Assembly: GCA_946531785.1 (NCBI GenBank)
Contig: CAMNAT010000035.1
Span: 1-11,265 of the forward strand
From: an uncultured Oscillospiraceae bacterium
Lineage (GTDB): Bacteria; Bacillota; Clostridia; UBA1381
Direction: 5' to 3'
Length of the DNA stretch: 11,265 nucleotides
The position numbers and the translations under genes are program-made. Of this stretch, positions 6,205 through 11,265 are shown piece after piece (position 1 is the first letter of the stretch; each line of letters starts with the position of its first letter). The notes below the pieces were generated by a model. That model was not told the origin of the DNA. It did no database searches and saw nothing but the letters and a program-made list of their open reading frames with translations.

Positions 6205-7404
6205 TTAGTTTACTTTTTTTCTCTTGACGATCTCGAGACCTACAACGCCGGCAGCCATTGCAGCCATCAGACTGCAGATCCATGCTATCTCAGCGCTGTC
6301 CTCGCCGGTTTTCGGGTTAGACTTCGATGCTGTCTTTGGCTTAGCGGTCGGAGCTGCTGTAGCCTTTGCCGCAGCCTTGGTTGAATTTGCATTTGTGTTT
6401 GTGTTTGATGCCGCAACACTTGCCGATGCCGGAGATGTCGGGGAATTTGTCTTTTCAAACTTCACCAACGGCTTTTCCTTGCCGGGAAGCGGAGCCGCTG
6501 TGATAATATCACCGTCTACGATCGATGCAACAAACGCGCCGACGCCGTCTACACCGCTATTGCTGCCGTCAGTCACTGTCGTCTCGCTCTTGAGCGAGCC
6601 GTCTGCGCCCTCTATCCTTACTATTCCGTTACCGCTTACAAGATATCTTCCTGCGGTCATATCCTTGCCGCATACCTTCTTTACTTCATTTACCTCGATC
6701 GCCTCAGGTGTAGGTGACGCTGCTGCCGCCGGAGCTGCAGTAGCTGTCGATGCCGCCGCTACTACCTCCTCGGGATCAGATGCCGCTACCTCAACGGTAT
6801 AGTCATCCGCCTCTGCTGCCGGAGCATCCGTTGCCGCCGGTACTGCTTTTACGATATGCGATATAACAGATACAGTAACCCCTGCTAAGGTCTCCTCATC
6901 TATCTTTGCCGCTACATCGCTATTTATCTTATAATCGACCGCAAACTTTTTGGTATCGGTCGTGTACTGCGTGTTGAATTTACCGAACGGGATCTCCTTT
7001 GATGTCGCCGATACATCCGAAGCGCCCTCTGCTGCGCTGTCATAGAGAACATCTCCATTCTCCGCCGTTATAACAAAGCTGTAGTAATCAAGCGGTGAAT
7101 AATCCTCTGAAACAGCAGCCGCCTCCACAAGCAGCGCTACCTCGATGTTGCTGCCGTTCTGGGTCTTGCTTGTGATCGTAAAGTTTTCCGTTGTGAAATC
7201 GTCCTTTGAAGCATTGCGGAAATTGCCGAAGAGCTTTGACGCATCCGCCTTTGCCTCATTGTTATCGCCCGCCTTATATGTATACGATACCTCCGACTTA
7301 TCCGTCTTTACGGTTATCGACGAGCCGACTGCGGCAAATACGCTTACCATTGACACAGCCGCCGCCATAACAGCCGCCGCTGTGCTTACATATATCTTTT
7401 TCAT
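6205..7404 (-). CDS. Cell-wall-anchored surface protein with NPKTG sorting signal
   Basis: A 399-residue exported protein. Signal peptide MKKIYVSTAA... to about Ala24 (VFA-A). Residues 28-165 form a beta-rich domain containing SSITVKTDKSEVSYTY and YYSFVITAENGDVLYD, not assigned to a family. Residues 190-235 are an Ala/Thr/Pro-rich linker. Residues 245-317 are a second small domain (CGKDMTAGRYLVSGNGIVRIEGADG), followed by a Ser/Thr/Ala/Asn-rich wall-spanning region. The C-terminus is a complete sorting signal: NPKTG at 363-367, a hydrophobic helix, and a KRKK tail. NPKTG resembles class B sortase motifs (NPQTN/NPKTG) more than LPXTG. The start is the ATG at 7404; the frame extends eight codons further to a TTG, but the signal peptide begins at MKK and GAAAGAGG lies upstream of it. 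First gene of the unit with the sortase. Ligand or role unknown. Confidence 0.88.
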   Translation of the reverse strand: MKKIYVSTAAAVMAAAVSMVSVFAAVGSSITVKTDKSEVSYTYKAGDNNEAKADASKLFGNFRNASKDDFTTENFTITSKTQNGSNIEVALLVEAAAVSEDYSPLDYYSFVITAENGDVLYDSAAEGASDVSATSKEIPFGKFNTQYTTDTKKFAVDYKINSDVAAKIDEETLAGVTVSVISHIVKAVPAATDAPAAEADDYTVEVAASDPEEVVAAASTATAAPAAAASPTPEAIEVNEVKKVCGKDMTAGRYLVSGNGIVRIEGADGSLKSETTVTDGSNSGVDGVGAFVASIVDGDIITAAPLPGKEKPLVKFEKTNSPTSPASASVAASNTNTNANSTKAAAKATAAPTAKPKTASKSNPKTGEDSAEIAWICSLMAAMAAGVVGLEIVKRKKVN

Positions 7405-7457
7405 TATAAACTTAACGCCTCTTTCCAACTATATATATTTATAACAATACATAATTG

Positions 7458-7486
7458 ATTATATCACACTTTTTTGCATTTGTCAC
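7458..7486 (-). promoter_or_regulatory. Sigma-A promoter of the surface protein-sortase unit
   Basis: GTGACA (7486-7481), a 17-base spacer and TATAAT (7463-7458) with an extended -10 TG. It lies about 55 bases upstream of the ATG at 7404, within the 127-base gap after pheA. Confidence 0.78.
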
Positions 7487-7495
7487 TACTTTTTT
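7464..7495 (-). repeat. Direct repeat overlapping the surface protein promoter
   Basis: AAAAAAGTAGTGA (7495-7483) and AAAAAAGTGTGA (7475-7464) are nearly the same and lie about two helical turns apart. One copy overlaps the -35 and the other ends just before the -10. Possibly a regulator site, though the A-tracts may be only promoter composition. Confidence 0.35.
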
Positions 7496-7518
7496 ATAAA
7501 TTATTTTAAAAGTTTCAA

Positions 7519-7530
7519 GCAAATATTTGC
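7519..7530. repeat. Perfect 12-base palindrome after pheA
   Basis: GCAAATATTTGC lies directly after the pheA stop (7532-7534). It has no loop and no following T-run, so it is a poor terminator; it could be a protein-binding site or chance in AT-rich DNA. Confidence 0.35.
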
Positions 7531-7531
7531 A

Positions 7532-8344
7532 TCAATAGTGATAGCTGCCCAGAAACTTAAAGAAAAGCGAATGCTGTCTTACCTTATCAAGCGCAAAATA
7601 AATATTTGCGTCATCTGCGTTACCCTCAATGTCTATGAAGAAAACATAGCTTCCAAGCTCGTTTTTCATAGGTCTTGACTCGATCTTAAGCATGTTTATC
7701 TTTTCCTCGCCCAAAAGTCCGATCGCACGGTACAAACTTCCCGGCACATGCTCGGTCGCGAATACTATCGAGCTCTTATCACGCTCTGACACCTGCAGCA
7801 CCGGCTTCTTTTCGATCACTACAAATCTTGTGCGATTGTTGTTCTCGTCATTGCACGCGCGGCGCACGACCTCAAGATCGTAGAGCTCTGCCGCCGCAAG
7901 CGTTGCTATTGCCGCCGTTGTGCCGTTGCCGAGAGATACCTCCTTTGCAGCCTCAGCCGTTGACGACACCGCCCGCAGCTCTATCCCCGCAAAGTCAGCC
8001 TCAAGCATTTTCGCGCACTGACCAAGCGCCTGCGGATGTGACATGATGGTCTTGATATCCTCGAGCCTCGCGCCCTTTTTTATAACAAGATTCTGGGTGA
8101 TGTCAAGAACATATTCGTCTGTTATAAACACATCACAATCGAACGCAAGCGTATCAAGCGTCATGGTGACGCTGCCGTTCAGACTGTTTTCGATCGGCAC
8201 GATGCACCGCTCTATTTCACCCTTATCCACTGCTTTTATAGCCGACGCTATCGTCGGGAACTCCTTCAGTGCCTCTTTCCCTTCTGAATATTCAAGCGCC
8301 GCCTGCTGTGAGAATGTCCCCGCAGGCCCCATATATCCTAGCAT
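7532..8344 (-). CDS. pheA: Prephenate dehydratase
   Basis: A 270-residue enzyme converting prephenate to phenylpyruvate, the committed step to phenylalanine. The catalytic domain (1-180) shows GYMGPAGTFSQQAA at 3-16, PIENSLNGSV (50-59), SHPQALGQC (102-110) and the essential TRF motif in NRTRFVVI (172-174). The ACT regulatory domain (about 190-265) carries PGSLY (201-205) and ESRP (222-225), the two motifs that bind phenylalanine for feedback inhibition. Length is normal for the monofunctional form; there is no fused chorismate mutase. AAGGGG lies 9 bases before the ATG at 8344. It follows aroF by 15 bases and is surely co-transcribed with it. Confidence 0.96.
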   Translation of the reverse strand: MLGYMGPAGTFSQQAALEYSEGKEALKEFPTIASAIKAVDKGEIERCIVPIENSLNGSVTMTLDTLAFDCDVFITDEYVLDITQNLVIKKGARLEDIKTIMSHPQALGQCAKMLEADFAGIELRAVSSTAEAAKEVSLGNGTTAAIATLAAAELYDLEVVRRACNDENNNRTRFVVIEKKPVLQVSERDKSSIVFATEHVPGSLYRAIGLLGEEKINMLKIESRPMKNELGSYVFFIDIEGNADDANIYFALDKVRQHSLFFKFLGSYHY

Positions 8345-8359
8345 AATACCATTCCCCTT

Positions 8360-9376
8360 TTAGATCGTTCTTCCTATTGCCGCAGCTATACCTCTGAGCT
8401 CCTTCATGAGCGCTTCGAACCGCTCCGGCTTCAGCGACTGCGGTCCATCGGACGCGGCGCATTTCGGGCAGTCGTGCACCTCGATCATAACGCCGTCCGC
8501 ACCCGCGGCAACTCCGGCGCGTGCCACCGCCGCAACATATCTGTAATTGCCTGTCGCATGCGACGGATCTGCAACTATCGGCAGATGCGTAAGCTCCTGC
8601 GTTACGGGGATCGCGCTCACATCAAAGGTGTTGCGCGTTGAATTCTCGTATGTCCTTATCCCTCGCTCGCAGAGGATAACATTATCGTTGCCCTCGCTCA
8701 TGATATACTCCGCCGCCATGAGCCACTCGTCTATAGTGCTAGCAAGCCCGCGCTTTAAGAAAATCGGCTTGTTGTGCCTGCCGACCTCGCGCAGCAGCTT
8801 GAAGTTCTGCATATTCCGCGCTCCGATCTGGATTATATCGGCATACTCCGCCACGAGATCCACATCCCTTGTGTCCATGACCTCGGTGCAGATGGGCATA
8901 TCGAGCTCATCGCCTGCCTCGCGCATTATCTTTAAGCCCTCGCCCTCAAGTCCGCCAAAGGCATAGGGTGATGTCCTGGGCTTAAACGCGCCGCCGCGAA
9001 GGATATTCGCGCCTGCTGCCTTTACGATCCTTGCCATCTTCAAAAAATGCTCACGACTCTCTACAGCGCAGGGACCCGCAAATACGGCGAGCTTTTCGCC
9101 GCCTATCGTTACGCCGTGACCGATCTCGATCACGGATTTTTCCTGCTTCAGCTCCTTTGACGCGAGCTTATACGGGCGCATGATCGGCACGATATTCTCG
9201 ACACCCGGCATCATGAGCACCTCGCTCATGCTGATCTGCCGCTTGTCGCCTATAGCGCCTATTACGGTCTTTTTCTCACCGTATATCGGATGAGTCTGAA
9301 AGCCTATGCTTGTAAGCTTTTCCTCGACCGCGGCAATCTCAGACTGCGCCGCATTGTCAAGCATTATGATGATCAT
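8360..9376 (-). CDS. aroF: 3-deoxy-7-phosphoheptulonate (DAHP) synthase, type I-beta
   Basis: Condenses phosphoenolpyruvate and erythrose 4-phosphate, the first step of the shikimate pathway. The 338-residue product has the two-part layout of the Thermotoga-type enzyme: an N-terminal ferredoxin-like regulatory domain (1-70, used in that family for aromatic amino acid feedback) and a barrel. Motifs: AGPCAVES, KPRTSPYAFGG, QIGARNMQN, LKRG and DPSHATG. Expected metal ligands are Cys103, His273, Glu299 and Asp310, one residue on from the Thermotoga positions. The frame could extend four codons to a GTG at 9388, but that lies only 1-2 bases from AAGGA. The ATG at 9376 has GGGAG at good distance and gives the family's length. 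The gene has its own promoter at 9415-9443 and is followed by pheA. Confidence 0.96.
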   Translation of the reverse strand: MIIIMLDNAAQSEIAAVEEKLTSIGFQTHPIYGEKKTVIGAIGDKRQISMSEVLMMPGVENIVPIMRPYKLASKELKQEKSVIEIGHGVTIGGEKLAVFAGPCAVESREHFLKMARIVKAAGANILRGGAFKPRTSPYAFGGLEGEGLKIMREAGDELDMPICTEVMDTRDVDLVAEYADIIQIGARNMQNFKLLREVGRHNKPIFLKRGLASTIDEWLMAAEYIMSEGNDNVILCERGIRTYENSTRNTFDVSAIPVTQELTHLPIVADPSHATGNYRYVAAVARAGVAAGADGVMIEVHDCPKCAASDGPQSLKPERFEALMKELRGIAAAIGRTI

Positions 9377-9414
9377 TTTATCTCCCACTTCCTTATATAA
9401 ACATTATTATCGGA

Positions 9415-9443
9415 ATTATAGCATATTTTTTTCCTTTTGTCTA
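9415..9443 (-). promoter_or_regulatory. Sigma-A promoter of aroF-pheA
   Basis: TAGACA (9443-9438), a 17-base spacer and TATAAT (9420-9415) with an extended -10 TG. It starts 10 bases past the T-run of the upstream aldolase terminator. The leader is only about 30 bases, too short for a T-box or attenuator, so control is more likely allosteric or by initiation. Confidence 0.82.
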
Positions 9444-9453
9444 CCTAAAAAAC

Positions 9454-9484
9454 AAAAAAAGACCGCTCACGCATGTGAACGATC
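9454..9484 (-). terminator. Rho-independent terminator after the aldolase gene
   Basis: On the minus strand GATCGTTCAC (9484-9475), loop ATGC, GTGAGCGGTC (9470-9461), forming a 10-bp stem with two G-U pairs, then seven T (9460-9454). It lies 22 bases past the stop. Confidence 0.88.
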
Positions 9485-9506
9485 CTTTTGCTTCCGCAAT
9501 TCTCTT

Positions 9507-10799
9507 TTATCTTGCCAGATGGAATGCGATATTTATATCGTCGATCTCCTCCTGATTGATGGCTACGAGCTCGCCGAGGTCGCGCGTTGCGATTATCGCG
9601 CGCGCACTGTACTCCGCCACCTCAAGACGGTCATACGCATTCAGAAGGCTTGAGCCGGTGATGATGGCGCAGTCGTTTTTGATGAGCGCGATAGGCGTGT
9701 TCTCCTTGAATACCGCCGCGGTCTCCTCCGGCTTTAAGTAATTCGAGCCGAAATCGAGCTTCGGGATATTTCGCATAAGGATATAGCTCTCCGGGATAGT
9801 ACGCGAGTCGAGCGGCACATCCGTTACCGCGAACGCCATCATGCACGGCGGATGCGCGATGATTATCGAGCTTACATGCGGCTGCTGCTTGTATATCTCG
9901 CTGTGCAGCCTTACGCTCTTTGACGGGAACTTGCCCATCTCCTTATAGTTGCCGTTGATCTTTACAAGATCCTCCGGCTCAAGATACTTTCTGTCAGCGC
10001 CCGACGGGGTTATGATAAAGCTGCCGTCCGAGAGCTTCTGCGAGAATGTGCCCTGTGTGCTTGTGAACAGCTGCTGCCTATACGCGCGGCGGATGAACTT
10101 GATCATGTCGCGGCGTACTTCCTTCTCCTCGCTGGTGATGTTGTTTGAAACAAACTCGTCCATAACAACATGCTGACGCGACTTGTACCAGTCGATCTGC
10201 TCCGGTGTGAGGCTGTTGGGTGTTCCGATATTATGCGCGTCGATCTCGATACGCGCGCTGAAATCGAGCGTTTCAAACGACTTGAATGCGTCGAACATGC
10301 TCTTTGCGCCGATAACCACACCGTGGTTTTCAAGAATAACGGTGTTGAAGCCCTTATCGAACTCCTCGCTTATCTTCGCCGCAAGGTCGTCCGAGCCCGG
10401 CAGTCCGTATTTTGCCATAGCGATCTCACCGCACTGGAACCTTATATTAGGTATCATTGTGGTGTGCGGCAGCTTGCGGACTATCGAGAACGCTACCAAT
10501 GCCGGCGGATGCGCGTGGAGCACCGCCTTGATGTCCGGTCTTGTCTTATAAACATGCTGATGGAACGGGTATTCGCTCGACGGCTTGTGAATGCCTTCTA
10601 TAGTGCCGTCAGGCTTTATGCATACCATATCCTTTCTTGTTAAGCTTCCCTTGTCGATCGAGCCCGGTGTTATCCATATATCACCGTTATCATCGAGTAT
10701 CGAAAGATTACCGCCGGAGGTGGTTGTCATTCCGTACCCGTAGATGCGTTCCATGAACATTACCAGCTGATCCGCGGGATGAAGCATATCAAGATTCAT
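9507..10799 (-). CDS. Tandem class II aldolase/adducin protein, second domain degenerate
   Basis: A 430-residue protein made of two class II aldolase/adducin domains (about 5-210 and 225-425), twice the usual length. The family holds zinc aldolases and epimerases acting on sugar phosphates such as fuculose 1-phosphate, rhamnulose 1-phosphate and ribulose 5-phosphate. Domain 1 looks active: phosphate-binding SGGNLS (28-33), catalytic Glu76 in PSSEYPFH, zinc His95 and His97 in LHAHPP, and His159 in ENHGV. In domain 2 the matching residues are Ser295, Ile314, His316 and Asp376, so Glu and two of three His are gone while AHPP and ITPSGADR remain. Domain 2 is therefore probably structural or regulatory. 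The start is the ATG at 10799, with AAAGGGTGAT upstream; the GTG at 10808 overlaps that site. No signal peptide, so cytoplasmic. Flanked by its own promoter and terminator. The substrate cannot be assigned. Confidence 0.85.
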   Translation of the reverse strand: MNLDMLHPADQLVMFMERIYGYGMTTTSGGNLSILDDNGDIWITPGSIDKGSLTRKDMVCIKPDGTIEGIHKPSSEYPFHQHVYKTRPDIKAVLHAHPPALVAFSIVRKLPHTTMIPNIRFQCGEIAMAKYGLPGSDDLAAKISEEFDKGFNTVILENHGVVIGAKSMFDAFKSFETLDFSARIEIDAHNIGTPNSLTPEQIDWYKSRQHVVMDEFVSNNITSEEKEVRRDMIKFIRRAYRQQLFTSTQGTFSQKLSDGSFIITPSGADRKYLEPEDLVKINGNYKEMGKFPSKSVRLHSEIYKQQPHVSSIIIAHPPCMMAFAVTDVPLDSRTIPESYILMRNIPKLDFGSNYLKPEETAAVFKENTPIALIKNDCAIITGSSLLNAYDRLEVAEYSARAIIATRDLGELVAINQEEIDDINIAFHLAR

Positions 10800-10823
10800 A
10801 TATATCACCCTTTCATTAAATTA

Positions 10824-10860
10824 TTTTAGTAAATTATATTGTACCACAAATTTACCAAAA
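10824..10860. repeat. Operator-like inverted repeat over the aldolase promoter
   Basis: TTTTAGTAAATT (10824-10835) and AATTTACCAAAA (10849-10860) are inverted copies at 11 of 12 positions, separated by 13 bases. The element covers the whole spacer and the -10, with a nested TTGT-ACC-ACAA dyad inside (10839-10849). This placement suits a repressor that blocks initiation. The binding protein is unknown. Confidence 0.5.
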
Positions 10861-10866
10861 TGTCCA
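10838..10866 (-). promoter_or_regulatory. Sigma-A promoter of the aldolase gene
   Basis: TGGACA (10866-10861), a 17-base spacer and TACAAT (10843-10838) with an extended -10 TG. The -35 starts 11 bases beyond the stop codon of the topoisomerase gene; no terminator is visible between them, so some read-through is possible. Confidence 0.7.
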
Positions 10867-10876
10867 TAGCTTTTTA

Positions 10877-11265
10877 CTAACTTTTTGTTGATTTTTTGGC
10901 ACTCTTCTTTTTATACTGCTTCGGAGGCGGCATAACGCTCTTATCCACCGCAGGATGCTCTGCGGAGATTATACGCTTTATGGTCGCCAGAACATCCTCA
11001 GCAAGCGCGCTGCTGTCAGCGGTGCCGGAACGGATATCCTCCTGTATCACCCACCATTCGGCGGTGACATCCGCCTTTTTTATCTCGTCCGGCAGGATTC
11101 GGTACAGCTCGCGCCCCAATGGAGTTGAGATGAGCTTTTTGCCCTGCTCCTTAAGATATCCCTTCTTCACAAGCCCGTCGATTATCGTGCTGCGCGTCGC
11201 GGATGTGCCGATAGAGCCGTTTTCGCCCTTTTTGTCCTTATCCTTCATCTCCAGAAGCTTTTTTA
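10877..11265 (-). CDS. topB: DNA topoisomerase III-type enzyme, C-terminal part only
   Basis: The last 128 residues of a type IA topoisomerase; the N-terminal domains and active-site Tyr lie beyond the right edge. Seen: SIGTSATRSTIIDGLVKKGYL, followed by LISTPLGRELYRILPDEIKKADVTAEW, the order that closes the core of TopB-like enzymes (usually IGTxATR...G.I..., then TPxG..L...LP). The end is a short Lys/Ser-rich tail (KQYKKKSAKKSTKS) with no zinc-finger cysteines in the visible part, which fits topoisomerase III better than topoisomerase I. The reading frame continues upstream of Met at 11248 without a stop, so that Met is internal. Such enzymes relax or decatenate DNA; they occur both on chromosomes and on integrative elements, and nothing here decides which. 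Confidence 0.85.
   Translation of the reverse strand, partial: KKLLEMKDKDKKGENGSIGTSATRSTIIDGLVKKGYLKEQGKKLISTPLGRELYRILPDEIKKADVTAEWWVIQEDIRSGTADSSALAEDVLATIKRIISAEHPAVDKSVMPPPKQYKKKSAKKSTKS

Noticed and set aside
6224..6802. A 192-codon plus-strand frame rich in Ala and Val.
   Set aside because: It is the mirror of the Ala/Thr/Pro-rich parts of the surface protein gene; codon bias alone opens it.
7519..7530. GCAAATATTTGC as pheA terminator.
   Set aside because: No loop and no adjacent T-run; too weak an AT-rich stem. Kept only as a palindrome.
9389..9506. A T-box or tryptophan/phenylalanine leader before aroF.
   Set aside because: The gap is filled by the aldolase terminator and the aroF promoter; the leader left is about 30 bases, with no leader peptide or T-box core.
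10170..10643. A 157-codon plus-strand frame opposite the aldolase gene.
   Set aside because: A shadow frame; the minus-strand protein has full domain motifs, while this one has none and no start signals.
2299..10799. A single fucose pathway linking the fucosidase and the tandem aldolase.
   Set aside because: They lie in separate transcription units 5.7 kb apart and no fucose isomerase, kinase or transporter is present; the aldolase substrate cannot be read from sequence.

Overview
The window looks like chromosomal DNA of a Gram-positive, endospore-lineage Clostridia member, most likely a Ruminococcus-type gut anaerobe (Oscillospiraceae). This is inferred from the spoIIAA-spoIIAB-sigF operon, a class B sortase with an NPKTG-anchored surface protein, a lipobox lipoprotein, strong AAGGAG-type ribosome binding sites, moderate G+C with AT-rich intergenic gaps, and a glycan-degrading GH29 fucosidase. 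No rRNA, tRNA, insertion sequence or CRISPR array was seen.

Left end, 1-1300: a minus-strand gene for an AAA ATPase of the AAA_14/DUF4143 kind runs off the left edge. A roughly 300-base AT-rich gap (about 31% G+C over 361-600) follows. Next comes a plus-strand CwlD-like N-acetylmuramoyl-L-alanine amidase whose 5' end is missing: the reading frame opens directly after a stop codon at the GHG zinc motif, with no usable start. At 1305-2210 is a monocistronic lipoprotein gene with its own promoter and a strong terminator.

Centre, 2299-5380: a minus-strand unit reads spoIIAA, spoIIAB, sigF and then a GH29 alpha-L-fucosidase. The first three genes overlap by 8 bases each. The fucosidase follows sigF after only 22 bases, so it sits as a fourth gene of the sporulation operon. 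A sigma-H-like promoter lies in front of spoIIAA.

5345-7486: a self-contained two-gene minus-strand unit encodes a surface protein with a C-terminal NPKTG sorting signal and a class B sortase, with a good promoter upstream and a hairpin terminator downstream. 7532-9443: an aromatic amino acid unit encodes DAHP synthase (aroF) and prephenate dehydratase (pheA), the entry step of the shikimate pathway and the branch step to phenylalanine.

9454-11265: a monocistronic gene for a two-domain class II aldolase/adducin protein follows. Its second domain has lost most of the metal and catalytic residues, and an operator-like inverted repeat is centred on its -10 box. At the right edge is the C-terminal part of a topoisomerase III-type enzyme.

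Five recognisable sigma-A promoters all have a 17-base spacer and a TGn extended -10. Two of them (1228-1256 and 9415-9443) match at 24 of 29 positions. The points most worth following up are the fucosidase inside the spoIIA operon, the decapitated amidase, the half-degenerate tandem aldolase and the NPKTG/sortase B pair.
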